A stretch of DNA of 64,000 nt from contig CANLVN010000001.1 in assembly GCA_947494705.1 (NCBI GenBank), positions 434,001 to 498,000 of the forward strand, given 5' to 3'. A program made the translations under genes and the position numbers. The DNA is from an uncultured Erythrobacter sp. (GTDB lineage: Bacteria; Pseudomonadota; Alphaproteobacteria; Sphingomonadales; Sphingomonadaceae). Below, one piece after another: positions 20,001 to 28,480 of the stretch (the first letter of the stretch is position 1; every line of letters begins with the position of its first letter). The notes under the pieces were generated by a model that saw nothing but the letters and a program-made list of their open reading frames with translations, did no database searches and was not told the origin of the DNA.

Positions 20001-20357
20001 ATGGTGACTGCAATACGCCAGCGTCTGGACAAGGGGATGGCGCTCGATGAGGCCATCGTGGAAGGCGGACTGGCGCGCTTGCGTCCAGTATTGATGACGG
20101 CTCTGGTCGCGTCGCTCGGGTTTGTCCCCATGGCGATCGCGACCGGCACTGGAGCGGAGGTTCAACGGCCTCTGGCAACGGTGGTCATTGGCGGTCTGAT
20201 CACCGCCACTGCGCTCACCTTGTTCGTCCTTCCCGCGATCCTGAAGCTCGTCTTCGCCACCAGAAAGGATGACCGGACGTGGCGTCAACGCTGGTGGGAC
20301 CGCCTGCGCCGCAACGTCACTCCCGAGGAACGGCAAGAGCTGCAAGAGGTTACGTGA
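17046..20357 (+). CDS. czcA: CzcA-type Zn/Co/Cd RND efflux pump
   Basis: Proton-driven inner-membrane pump of 1,103 residues. The TM4 relay DFGLIVDGAVIIVEN gives Asp441, Asp447 and Glu454, the same spacing as Asp402, Asp408 and Glu415 of Cupriavidus CzcA, which is typical of divalent-cation HME-RND pumps and different from the CusA motif at the left of the window. The length slightly exceeds usual, with an insert near residues 165-205 (KEAPKGNAVGWQSDGSF). Start at 17046 is preceded by AGAGGAAG; an upstream in-frame ATG at 17001 lies inside czcB. Followed after 13 bp by a small secreted protein. Confidence 0.95.
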   Translation: MDTDRMQETEHSHRHGLIGMILDMAVRFRWAMVVLTIGVAIYGVMNLLRLPIDAVPDITNVQVQINTEAPALSPSQVETQVTYPVETGLAGIDGLEMTRSISRNGFSQVTAIFEEGTDIYFARQQVNERLTPITASLPEGAEPVMGPISTGLGEVLMYTIEFEHPGGKEAPKGNAVGWQSDGSFVTERGDRLDSDVAKAAYLRTIQDWVVAPLMRSVDGVAGVDSIGGFRKQYLVQPDPARMTGYGLSFDEVIDALEAANLAEGANFVERSGEALLARVDARLGSVQDIEQAVISTRGGVPIRVGDVATVSIGGDLRTGAASLNGDEAVVGTVLMRAGENSRTVSAQAAERLDEVRASLPQGVVAEIVYNRSSLVDATIATVEKNLVEGALLVIAILFLLLGNIRAAIIAALVIPFSMLMASIGMNRLGVSGNLMSLGALDFGLIVDGAVIIVENSVARLAARQEHEGRLLTLGERLTETRLAAQEMIKPTVYGQAIILLVFAPLLTFTGVEGKTFSPMAITVMLALASAFVLSLTFVPAMIAILLNKKLTEKEVKPIRIAKERYGPLVRKAIARPWPVIGAGAGIFAVAALVFSFLGSEFTPQLDERDIAVQSLRIPSTSLERSLAMQRRVEDRLEEFPQVQLVFSRTGTAEVASDPMPPNASDAYVILKPRDEWPDPDLSKDDLVAEMESALGGLVGNLYEFSQPIELRFNELIAGVRGDVAVKIYGDDLTAMTSAANEVAGILREVEGAADVKVQQVTGFPTLDIAFDRPTIARYGLKVEDVAQSVAIALGGRPAGLVFEGDRRFEVVVRLSDATRDDFDQLGALPVLLPNGATIPLRSVAEFRVVDGLAEVRREQGRRLVIVSSNVRERDLGSFVEEARANVEAQVELPAAAFIEWGGQYQNLQAAQERLQIVIPIAFAVILLLLYMAVGGWVPALAVFSAIPLALAGGIFSLALRGMPFSVSAAVGFIALSGVATLNGLVMVTAIRQRLDKGMALDEAIVEGGLARLRPVLMTALVASLGFVPMAIATGTGAEVQRPLATVVIGGLITATALTLFVLPAILKLVFATRKDDRTWRQRWWDRLRRNVTPEERQELQEVT

Positions 20358-20370
20358 ATGGAGAGCATCA

Positions 20371-20796
20371 ATGATTAGTAGCCAGCTCAGTGTGACTCTT
20401 GCCGGCGCCCTGATACTTTCAAGTGTTCCAGCATCGGCGCAGGATCAGAGCACGCTTGTTCCGATCGCCGGTGTCTGGAGCCTTGGTGAAACGCGGTCTT
20501 GTGATAGCGGACCGGCCTGGGTGTTTTTCGCAGATGGCTATTATGCCGAAGTGCAGCTTCCGGACGGTGGCCCCGCCGCCGTCGGAATTTGGCGAGACGA
20601 GGGCGATGCCATCGCTTACACCCACGCGCACATGCCATTTGAAGGTCATGAACGGCCGATGCGGGTTCGTCATCTTACCATCGAAGAGCGCACCGCCGAA
20701 AAACTGACAACCCGCAATTATCGCGGTGTCACGCGCACGTTTCACCGCTGTCCAGCGAATTCGCTGAAAGTGCCGGCAGGTCAGGACGCACATTGA
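20371..20796 (+). CDS. Small secreted protein of unknown function downstream of czcA
   Basis: Unrecognised 141-residue protein. It begins with an export signal (MISSQLSVTLAGALILSSVP, cleavage likely after ASA) and continues as a single small domain with Cys54 and a late Cys; phrases such as AGVWSLGETRSC and GYYAEVQLPDGGPAAVGIW suggest a lipocalin-like or beta-rich fold, which is only an impression. GGAGA precedes the ATG. It lies 13 bp after czcA, so it is probably cotranscribed and periplasmic. Confidence 0.7.
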   Translation: MISSQLSVTLAGALILSSVPASAQDQSTLVPIAGVWSLGETRSCDSGPAWVFFADGYYAEVQLPDGGPAAVGIWRDEGDAIAYTHAHMPFEGHERPMRVRHLTIEERTAEKLTTRNYRGVTRTFHRCPANSLKVPAGQDAH

Positions 20797-20912
20797 CGCT
20801 TTCGTTACGCAATATGCGGGCTTCGCTAGTCCCTATTCGGGTTTCGCGAACCTGCAAGCTTACGGGTCTGCGGCACCGGGAGCGGTCAATTTCCAATGGG
20901 AAGCAATAGGCA

Positions 20913-23408
20913 ATGACGCGAACCATCGAACTCGAAGTCTCACCGCTCCTTCCCGACATTCCGAGCGAAACCGATCATTGCATCGCGCGCTTGCAGTCTT
21001 TGCTCAGCTCGCGGATCGGCGTGCACGAGGTCACGATATTGCCCGGCGAGAAAGATGCATCCGCCCGACTAGCGATATCATACGATGCCGATCGCCTGAC
21101 TGTCGCCCGCATCAAGGAGTTGGCCCATGTGGCCGGAGCGGAAATCTCCGAACGCTACGGACACGTTGTCTGGCAAGCCGATGGCATCAATTCCACCCGC
21201 CGTGCCCAAACGGTCGCGGACCTGCTGGCCAGCAAACCCGGTATCCTCGAAGCAAATGCTGATGCGAGCGGGAGGTTCATCGCCGAGTACGACCGTCAGC
21301 TAACCGATGAGCCTAGGATTGCTGGCGAGCTCAAGAACCTCGGCGTGTCGGTTCTGGCGGGCGATGTCGCCAGGAACGCCGAGCACTCTTCCAAAGACCA
21401 TGATCACGATGATGAAGATCGTGCCGGGCACAGTCATGGTGGCATTTTCGGCGCGAACACCGAACTCTATTTCTCGCTCGCCTCGGGCGTATTTCTCGCG
21501 ACCGGGTTCGGGATTGAGAAGCTATGGTCTGGGCATCCAGGATGGCTGCCATTCGCATGCTATCTCGCGGCGTATTTCTTTGGCGGATTCTTTACCGTCC
21601 GAGAGGCGTGGGACAATTTGCGCCTGCGCCGGTTTGAAATCGACAGCCTCATGCTTGTCGCCGCTGCGGGCGCCGCCTTTCTCGGGGAATGGGCCGAAGG
21701 CGCGCTATTGCTGTTCCTGTTCAGTTTCGGCCACGCGCTCGAACACTACGCGATGGGCCGCGCCAAGAGGGCGATCGAGGCGCTCGCCGAGCTCGCGCCG
21801 GAAACGGCACGAGTAAAACGTGGAGATGACGTCGTTGAGGTTCCGGTCGAGGAGCTTGCGCTAGGCGACGTCGTAATCGTGCGTCCGAACGAACGCCTTC
21901 CGGCTGACGGCTTCATCTTGGACGGCGTCAGTGCCATCAATCAGGCTCCGGTGACCGGGGAAAGCGTGCCGGTCGACAAGAGCGCGGTTTCGAATATCGC
22001 TTCTGCGCGCGCAAATCCTGACAATCTTGCGGATGACAATCGCGTCTTCGCAGGGACGATCAACGGATCGGGCGCGCTCGAAGTGGAAGTGACCCGGCGA
22101 TCGAGTGACACGACCCTCGCCAAGGTCGTCCAAATGGTGAGCGAAGCCGAGGCTCAGCAATCTCCTACCCAGCGCTTCACGCAGCGCTTTGAGCGAATTT
22201 TTGTGCCTGCCGTGCTCGCTTTGGCCGGCCTGCTCCTTTTCGCCTGGGTTGTCATCGACGAGCCGTTCCGCGACAGTTTTTACCGGGCGATGGCGGTGCT
22301 TGTGGCTGCCAGCCCCTGCGCTTTGGCGATCGCGACCCCGAGCGCGGTCTTGTCCGGAGTAGCCAGAGCAGCACGCAGCGGCATTCTGGTAAAGGGCGGC
22401 GCGCCGCTCGAGGATCTCGGCGCGCTCAAGGCCATCGCGTTCGACAAGACCGGTACTCTTACCGAAGGCGAGCCCCGCATGACCGATGTCCAACCCGCGC
22501 AGGGTGTATCTGAAAACGAACTGCTTGCGATTGCCTCGGCGGCTGAAAATCTGAGCGATCATCCCCTAGCACAGGCGATTGTTAGGGACGGCAAGCAGCG
22601 GCTTGGCGATGAGGCACTGCCCGAAGCTACAAGTCTTGAAAGCTTCACAGGCAAGGGGATCACCGCGCTTGTCGGCGGTGAGCGGGTGTGGATCGGAAAG
22701 CTCGAAATGTTCGGGCAAGACGGGGTCCCTCAGCTCGGTGCCGAACTGTCGGATGCTATCGAGTCCATGCGCGAGCGCGGGCGGACGACGATGGGCGTTC
22801 GCTCGGAAACGCGCGATCTTGGAGCGATCGGTTTGCTCGACACGCCGCGGGCGGCAGCAAAGGCGACGCTCGAAGCGTTGCGCGGCCTCGGGATCACCCG
22901 AATGATCATGATCTCGGGCGACGACCAAAGAGTGGCCGATGCGGTTGGAAAGGAAGTCGGCCTCGACGAGGCCTGGGGCAATCTCATGCCCGACGACAAG
23001 GTCAAGGCCATCCGCAAGCTTGCCGGCCAGGACAAGGTTGCGATGGTCGGAGACGGGGTTAATGACGCTCCGGCCATGGCGAACGCAACGGTCGGAATAG
23101 CAATGGGGGCTGCCGGCTCGGACGTTGCATTGGAGACAGCCGATGTCGCGCTGATGGCCGATGATCTCGCCCGACTGCCTTTCGCCGTCGATCTGAGCCG
23201 ACAAACCCGGTCAATCATCCGGCAGAACATGATCGTCAGTCTCGGAATTGTTGTCGTGCTCATCCCGGCAACCATTTTCGGTCTCGGGATAGGCCCCGCT
23301 GTCGCGGTTCACGAGGGATCAACGCTAATCGTGGTCGCCAATGCGCTTCGCCTTCTGGCGTATAAAGAGAAGGGCAGCACAAAAGACATAGCAGAGAAGC
23401 CAGTATGA
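20913..23408 (+). CDS. P1B-4-type heavy-metal-transporting ATPase with His-rich N-terminal linker
   Basis: Metal-exporting P-type ATPase of 831 residues. Residues 1-150 form two degenerate HMA-like repeats without CxxC; a His/Asp-rich linker (HDHDDEDRAGHSHGG) leads to the membrane core. SPC at 467-469 (instead of CPC), phosphorylation site Asp511 in DKTGT, GDGVNDAP in the hinge and HEGST at 800-804 are the signatures of P1B-4 pumps, which export Co, Zn, Cd or Fe. It starts a four-gene block with short ATGA-type overlaps (ATPase, CDF, membrane protein, CDF). Confidence 0.93.
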   Translation: MTRTIELEVSPLLPDIPSETDHCIARLQSLLSSRIGVHEVTILPGEKDASARLAISYDADRLTVARIKELAHVAGAEISERYGHVVWQADGINSTRRAQTVADLLASKPGILEANADASGRFIAEYDRQLTDEPRIAGELKNLGVSVLAGDVARNAEHSSKDHDHDDEDRAGHSHGGIFGANTELYFSLASGVFLATGFGIEKLWSGHPGWLPFACYLAAYFFGGFFTVREAWDNLRLRRFEIDSLMLVAAAGAAFLGEWAEGALLLFLFSFGHALEHYAMGRAKRAIEALAELAPETARVKRGDDVVEVPVEELALGDVVIVRPNERLPADGFILDGVSAINQAPVTGESVPVDKSAVSNIASARANPDNLADDNRVFAGTINGSGALEVEVTRRSSDTTLAKVVQMVSEAEAQQSPTQRFTQRFERIFVPAVLALAGLLLFAWVVIDEPFRDSFYRAMAVLVAASPCALAIATPSAVLSGVARAARSGILVKGGAPLEDLGALKAIAFDKTGTLTEGEPRMTDVQPAQGVSENELLAIASAAENLSDHPLAQAIVRDGKQRLGDEALPEATSLESFTGKGITALVGGERVWIGKLEMFGQDGVPQLGAELSDAIESMRERGRTTMGVRSETRDLGAIGLLDTPRAAAKATLEALRGLGITRMIMISGDDQRVADAVGKEVGLDEAWGNLMPDDKVKAIRKLAGQDKVAMVGDGVNDAPAMANATVGIAMGAAGSDVALETADVALMADDLARLPFAVDLSRQTRSIIRQNMIVSLGIVVVLIPATIFGLGIGPAVAVHEGSTLIVVANALRLLAYKEKGSTKDIAEKPV

Positions 23409-24034
23409 GCTGCAACGATGACTTCGATCTGGATTCGGCGGACAAGCGACGCACATTGTGGATCGTATTGTGGCTCAACGTCGCAATCGCGGTTGGTTTC
23501 TTTGTCGTTGCCTATTTTGCGGACTCGAACGCGCTCTTGGCCAACGGGCTCGACAATTCGTCGGACGCGCTTGTCTACGCTCTCAGTCTCCTTGCGCTGA
23601 GTCGACCGCGCTCCTGGAAGCGAGGCGCAGCGCGCTTTTCTGGCGTCATGCTTTTGATCTTTGCCGGCGGAGTGATTGCTGATGCCGTCAGGCGGTTTGT
23701 TGAAGGTTCTGAGCCGGGTGGCATCCTGATGATCGCGATGGCTGCCGTCGCGGGCATAGTGAACCTCTATTGCCTTCGCCTGTTGCAAAAGATGCAGAAC
23801 AAGGACGTCAACATGCGGGCCGCCACCACATTCAGCTTCAATGACTTCATTTCGAACGGCGGGATTATCATCGCTGGCGTCATCGTTATGATCACAGGCG
23901 CGAACTGGCCGGACCTTGTGGTCGGCATCGCTGTGGCTGGCATAGCTCTTTACGGCGGGATCGATATCCTGCGCGACGCGCACAGTGACAAGCACGACGA
24001 GGCGGGAACGGTTCATGGCGAAACACGGGAATGA
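23405..24034 (+). CDS. Short CDF-family cation transporter
   Basis: Predicted inner-membrane cation diffusion facilitator of 209 residues with about six helices and no C-terminal cytoplasmic domain. TM2 carries NGLDNSSDA, in which N/D-x3-D replaces the usual H/D-x3-D, and TM5 carries FSFNDFISN. It begins MSCNDDFDLD, so a Cys and acidic residues lie at the N-terminus as in the CDF at 11,505, to which it looks paralogous. ATGA overlaps on both sides show tight coupling to the P1B-4 ATPase. Substrate probably Zn/Cd/Co, by context only. Confidence 0.85.
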   Translation: MSCNDDFDLDSADKRRTLWIVLWLNVAIAVGFFVVAYFADSNALLANGLDNSSDALVYALSLLALSRPRSWKRGAARFSGVMLLIFAGGVIADAVRRFVEGSEPGGILMIAMAAVAGIVNLYCLRLLQKMQNKDVNMRAATTFSFNDFISNGGIIIAGVIVMITGANWPDLVVGIAVAGIALYGGIDILRDAHSDKHDEAGTVHGETRE

Positions 24035-24897
24035 GCCTCGTCCACGAGATATTTGTAACTGAGGATTTGTCGGCGATCCTGACCTTGGCGATGCTGGCAA
24101 GCCTCGGCCTGGGTGCTGGCGTTGTCTGGGAAGAAAAGCACGGGCCTACCCCGAACGAAAATGGGTTCGCGGCGGCCGTCCACTCTGGCGCCCTTGCCGC
24201 ACTTGCGCTTGTTTTGACCGGTCCTGCAGTTGGACAAGCAAGGGGTGACTTCATAGACGCAGCCCTGCTCCCCGCTGGCGGGACTCTCTATCTTCTGGCG
24301 GTGCTGATCGGAGGCTGGGCTTCGCATCGCGACTCAGTTGGAACCCTGTCCGACGCCGTGGGAAGACGCGGGCCGAAGATGACCATTGCGCTTCAAGGCG
24401 GTATTGCGCTGGGGTTTGGTGGCATCGCTCTGGGTGCAGCAGCAGCCGTGTCTGTCTTCGCCGGTTTCGCAGCAACACTAGGGGTTGGAATCACCTTTTT
24501 CCTGGTGGGGCGAAAGACAACAGCCGGATTTCGCGACAGCGCGATGAAACGCATGGATCGTCTAGCGATCCATGTTTTTCTGTCACTCGCCTTTGTTGCC
24601 GCAGCGGTAGCCGGGTTTTGGCTTCTCCACGGCATGAGCGAAACAGCGGACGCGCGGTTGGCAATTCTACTCGCAGGATACTTTCTTGTCTGGTCGGTTC
24701 ATTTTTTGCTGCAAATCCCGGGCAGACTGGGAGGTTTGAATTTGGCAGCACTCGCGGCCTTCATCTCCGGGCTTGCGATGTTCGGAATGATTGCAGTCGG
24801 ATTTAACGCCGCGATCGGAGCAATCGATAATTCCGATGCGATCCTTCAGCATCCGGATACCGCCGGCAACAAAATCGCAAATAGCGGAGAAAAGTGA
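24031..24897 (+). CDS. Polytopic membrane protein of unknown function in the ATPase-CDF operon
   Basis: Unrecognised protein of 288 residues with about eight hydrophobic segments (for example LALVLTGPAVG, TLYLLAVLIGGWA, FLSLAFVAAAVAGFWLL). No metal-binding motif or catalytic signature was seen; polar residues cluster in short loops such as RRGPKMT and GRKTTAGFRDSAMKRMDR. It overlaps both flanking genes by a few bases, so it must be cotranslated with two CDF exporters and the ATPase. A transport partner or envelope protein is possible. Confidence 0.75.
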   Translation: MSLVHEIFVTEDLSAILTLAMLASLGLGAGVVWEEKHGPTPNENGFAAAVHSGALAALALVLTGPAVGQARGDFIDAALLPAGGTLYLLAVLIGGWASHRDSVGTLSDAVGRRGPKMTIALQGGIALGFGGIALGAAAAVSVFAGFAATLGVGITFFLVGRKTTAGFRDSAMKRMDRLAIHVFLSLAFVAAAVAGFWLLHGMSETADARLAILLAGYFLVWSVHFLLQIPGRLGGLNLAALAAFISGLAMFGMIAVGFNAAIGAIDNSDAILQHPDTAGNKIANSGEK

Positions 24898-25850
24898 TGG
24901 CGCACTCGCACGATCAAGCTGGCCACAGTCACGGCGAGGAAAACCTTAGCGATCGTCAGCTGATCCTCGCGGTCGCGATCAATGTCCTCCTGACCCTTGC
25001 CCAGATTGTCGGCGGCATCCTTTCAGGGTCACTGGCGCTTATCGCGGATGCATTGCACAACTTCAGCGATGCGGCCTCTCTTGGTCTTGCGTGGTTTGCG
25101 CGACGCATAGGCCGGCGTCCGGCGGACAAGCTGATGACCTTCGGCTACGCCCAGGGAGAAGTGGTCGCCGCACTCATCAATCTGACGACCTTGCTGATCA
25201 TCGGATTCTATCTGATCGTTGAGGCGATCAACCGTTTCGCCGCGCCGCAGCCGGTCGAAGGCTGGACCGTGATCTGGGTTGCCGGGATCGCACTTGTCAT
25301 CGATCTCGTCACCGCATTCATTGTCTATCGCGGCGCGCATGACAGCATTAACATGAAGGCTGCCTTCCTTCATAACGTTTCGGACGCGCTGGCCTCGATC
25401 GGTGTGATCGTCGCCGGAGTGCTAATTATTCTATACGATCTCGTCGTCGCCGATCTCATCATCACTCTCATCATCGCGGCCTATGTCATCTGGCAGGGCG
25501 CGACGCTCCTACCGCGAACCGTTCGTCTGCTGATGGGAGCAGTGCCGGACGAGGTGGAATTTGATCAGATGGTTGAAAACCTGCGCGCGCTTGGCGGCGT
25601 GCAGGATATTCACCACGTCCATGTCTGGAATCTGGGAGAACATCACCGGGCGCTCGAAGCCCATCTCACTCTTGTTGATTACTCCCAAACAGCATTCGAG
25701 GGAGTCAAGCGACGCGCGCGGGCGATGCTGGAAAAGGATTTCGGCATCGCACATGTCACTTTCGAGCCCTGCCTCGCTACGGACTGCGATGATGCGCTGA
25801 TCCCTGCCCACCCGGCACCCAACAACGGGAAAAACACGGTCGGTGATTAA
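24897..25850 (+). CDS. czcD: CDF-family zinc/cobalt/cadmium exporter (CzcD/ZitB type)
   Basis: Full-length cation diffusion facilitator of 317 residues. It begins with a His-rich tail (AHSHDQAGHSHGEE), then six membrane helices with the classic metal-site pairs ADALHNFSDA in TM2 and FLHNVSDALAS in TM5 (HxxxD twice), followed by the cytoplasmic dimer domain with HHVHVWNLGEHH. ATG at 24897 overlaps the upstream stop as TGATG, with GGAGA ahead; a GTG one codon earlier is possible. Last gene of the ATPase block. Expected to export Zn(II), and possibly Co/Cd, in exchange for protons. Confidence 0.93.
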   Translation: MAHSHDQAGHSHGEENLSDRQLILAVAINVLLTLAQIVGGILSGSLALIADALHNFSDAASLGLAWFARRIGRRPADKLMTFGYAQGEVVAALINLTTLLIIGFYLIVEAINRFAAPQPVEGWTVIWVAGIALVIDLVTAFIVYRGAHDSINMKAAFLHNVSDALASIGVIVAGVLIILYDLVVADLIITLIIAAYVIWQGATLLPRTVRLLMGAVPDEVEFDQMVENLRALGGVQDIHHVHVWNLGEHHRALEAHLTLVDYSQTAFEGVKRRARAMLEKDFGIAHVTFEPCLATDCDDALIPAHPAPNNGKNTVGD

Positions 25851-25977
25851 GCTTTCGCTGGCCTGTTCCTGCCCGGCCGTTCGCAGACCCTGAGCCCTCA
25901 TCGCGCGCCTGTCGCGGACGGTATTGCAGTCCAGAACCGATGCACCGCGAGCCGCCCTCACCCAATATGGGCATAAA

Positions 25978-26024
25978 AGCCTACTACTGCTATTGCGAAT
26001 ACGTCTCAATAGCAGTAGTAGGCT
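25978..26024. repeat. Perfect 18-bp inverted repeat (hairpin) upstream of TonB receptor gene
   Basis: Left arm AGCCTACTACTGCTATTG (25978-25995) and right arm 26007-26024 are exact reverse complements around an 11-nt loop. It lies between czcD and the TonB receptor, ending 27 nt before the receptor ATG. There is no run of T after the right arm on either strand, so it is not a standard intrinsic terminator; an mRNA hairpin controlling receptor translation, a 3'-end stabiliser for the czc transcript or a protein-binding palindrome are possible. Confidence 0.9.
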
Positions 26025-26051
26025 GGTAAATGTCTCGAAAGGATTCTTCAC

Positions 26052-28286
26052 ATGTATCGCGCTACCGCCTCGCTCATAGCAATTGCACTGGCCGCCCCTG
26101 CTTACGCCAATGAAAAAGACCCGACCGATGAGCGGCAATCGCAGGACGGGATAGCAAACCCAAGCGAATCGATTATCGTGATTGGCGGTCGCATCGATGC
26201 GTATGAAGTGGCCGGTGCGGCGGACCTAATCGATGGCGAGGAACTGAGCGAATTCGAGCATGGTGACGTCAACCGTGTCCTGCGCCAGGTGCCGGGGGTC
26301 AACATTCAGGAAGAGGACGGTTTCGGGCTATTCCCGAATATTGGCTTGCGCGGCGCGCCGGTCGAACGGTCGAGCAACATCACCTTGATGGAAGATGGCG
26401 TTCTCATTGCCCCTGCCCCCTACGCCGCTCCGGCCGCGTATTACTTTCCCGCGATCGGTCGAATGGACGCAGTCGAAGTGATCAAGGGCGCGGGCTCGGT
26501 ACGCTATGGTCCTCGCACGATCGGCGGGGCCATCAATTTCCGATCGACTCCGATACCGACCGAGAGCCTGGCTGGCGAAGCTTCCGGCCAGCTTGGTTCT
26601 CGCGGCTATTATCAGGGTCATGGCTGGATTGGCGCTAGTGCCGACAATTTCGGGGCGATGGTAGAAAGCTATCAGCAAGGCAGTGACGGGTTCAAGACGA
26701 TAGATGGGCTTCCCGGCGCCGAGACCGGTTTTCAACGTCAGGACTATCGCGCCCGCTTCGCCGTCCACACCAACCCAGATTCGCCGGTCGATGCTCGCCT
26801 CGAGTTCGCCTATGGTCGATCCGAACTTGAGGCGAACGAAACCTATTTGGGCCTCGCCGACGCGGATTTCGCGAGCGATCCGTACCGGCGCTATTCGGCC
26901 AGCCAACGCGACGTTTTCACGGGCGAGCACGATCAATATCGGCTCACCGGCACCCTCCGGTTGCCCGACGACACGCAGTTCGCGGTTACCCTATATCGCA
27001 ACGATTTCACACGAAGTTGGTCGAAGCTACAGGACATCGATTTCGATGGTGATGGCAGCTTTGATGCCATCCAACCCGTTTTCGATGCTCCCTCCTCAAA
27101 CGAGAGAGGCCTCGCAATCCTGCGAGGCGCAGACAGCGCTGAAGGTGCCCTTCGCATTCGCAACAACAACCGCGTCTATCGGAGCGAAGGCGTCCAGCTT
27201 TCGTTCGAAAGACCTTTCGAGACCGGCGAGGTCAGGCACAACCTGGCTGCGTCGCTCCGGTATCACGAGGATGAAGAAGACCGGTTGCAGAATGAGGAAT
27301 TCTATACGCAAACGGATGGAGATCTCGTTTTCGTCCGGCAGACGGCTCCGGGCGCTCAAGCCAATCGCGAGGCGAAGGCGAAGGCGATCGCTTTCTATCT
27401 GGAGAACCGGATCGAGATCGGCGGGCTTACTCTGACACCCGGCATTCGGTACGAAGGCATCGACCTTACTCGACTGGACTATGATCGAGCCGACCCCGCT
27501 CGTCTCGATGGACCTGCGCGCATACGCAAGACCAACGTTGACGAATGGCTTCCCGCACTCGGTGCAACCTATGCACTGGGAGACGTGCTGTTGATTGCAG
27601 GCGCTTCGCGCGGTTTTTCTCCCCCCGGGCCCGGAAATCCGGAGGCACGAGCCGAGAAAAGCTGGAACTATGAATTTGGTGGGCGTTTTCGGAATGGCGC
27701 CATTCAAGCTTCCGCGATTGCGTTTTATTCCGACTATTCCAATCTGCTCGGAAACTGCACACAATCCGTGGGGTGTAGCGTCGGGGATATTGGCGACCAG
27801 TTCAATGCTGGGGCCGTCTCCGTGAAGGGGTTGGAGCTGGCAGCTTCGACGGAGCATCAAGTGGGTAGGGAAATTTCTATTCCCTTCTCGGTGGTTTACA
27901 CGCTCACCGACGCGCAATTCGAAAGCAGTTTCGAGAGTGCGTTCTTCGGTTCCGTGTCCCAGGGCGACGCACTCCCCTACATCGCTCGCCACCAATTCTA
28001 TGCCGAAACGGGGCTCGCATTTGGACCGGCATCCTTGCTCGTGAGCGCCAATTACACATCGCAAGTACGCACCGAAGCAGGTAGCGGGGATATTTCGCCC
28101 GATGAGCGTATTGACGAAAGGATTGTCTTTGATCTCGCCGGCCGGTTTGCGCTGACGGAAGGTCTCTCTTTGTTTGCCAGAGTGGATAATCTGTTCGACA
28201 ATGCTTATGCTGTAGCGCGTCGGCCTTCGGGTTTGAGACCGGGGGCTCCCCGGCGCTTCGTAGCAGGCGCTAGCGTGCGCTTCTGA
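26052..28286 (+). CDS. TonB-dependent outer membrane receptor (FecA-like)
   Basis: Outer membrane active transporter of 744 residues. A signal peptide (cleavage near AYA) is followed by a plug domain (about 55-170) with VNRVLRQVPGVN, a GLRGAP segment and VEVIKGAGSVRYGPRTIGG, then a 22-strand barrel ending in the aromatic-type terminus FVAGASVRF. The overall pattern is like FecA (ferric dicitrate) receptors. No FecR/FecI pair and no inner-membrane transporter are adjacent. Its site next to zinc and cadmium exporters suggests uptake of a metal chelate, but the ligand is unknown. AAAGGA lies just before the ATG, after the 18-bp hairpin. Confidence 0.9.
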   Translation: MYRATASLIAIALAAPAYANEKDPTDERQSQDGIANPSESIIVIGGRIDAYEVAGAADLIDGEELSEFEHGDVNRVLRQVPGVNIQEEDGFGLFPNIGLRGAPVERSSNITLMEDGVLIAPAPYAAPAAYYFPAIGRMDAVEVIKGAGSVRYGPRTIGGAINFRSTPIPTESLAGEASGQLGSRGYYQGHGWIGASADNFGAMVESYQQGSDGFKTIDGLPGAETGFQRQDYRARFAVHTNPDSPVDARLEFAYGRSELEANETYLGLADADFASDPYRRYSASQRDVFTGEHDQYRLTGTLRLPDDTQFAVTLYRNDFTRSWSKLQDIDFDGDGSFDAIQPVFDAPSSNERGLAILRGADSAEGALRIRNNNRVYRSEGVQLSFERPFETGEVRHNLAASLRYHEDEEDRLQNEEFYTQTDGDLVFVRQTAPGAQANREAKAKAIAFYLENRIEIGGLTLTPGIRYEGIDLTRLDYDRADPARLDGPARIRKTNVDEWLPALGATYALGDVLLIAGASRGFSPPGPGNPEARAEKSWNYEFGGRFRNGAIQASAIAFYSDYSNLLGNCTQSVGCSVGDIGDQFNAGAVSVKGLELAASTEHQVGREISIPFSVVYTLTDAQFESSFESAFFGSVSQGDALPYIARHQFYAETGLAFGPASLLVSANYTSQVRTEAGSGDISPDERIDERIVFDLAGRFALTEGLSLFARVDNLFDNAYAVARRPSGLRPGAPRRFVAGASVRF

Positions 28287-28480
28287 GTATCTACGCCGGC
28301 CGATGATCGCGCAATCTTGTAGGAGGCGGGAGCGCCAGTGAGCATTTCCGCCTCACTAAATGCAGGTGAGGTCGAGACTCACGCAATCGATTGCGCCGAC
28401 ATTCGACGTGCCGCAGGCCACACACCCGCCAAAATATGAGGACGGCGGACACCTCCCCCAGAATAAATAGGAGTTTTGAC

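Noticed and set aside
18984..20345. Minus-strand open frame of 453 codons opposite czcA
   Set aside because: Composition is Arg/His/Gln-rich as typical of antisense frames in GC-rich genes; no motif.
25978..26024. Reading the 18-bp hairpin as a simple intrinsic terminator
   Set aside because: No T tract follows on either strand, so it was kept as an unexplained inverted repeat.
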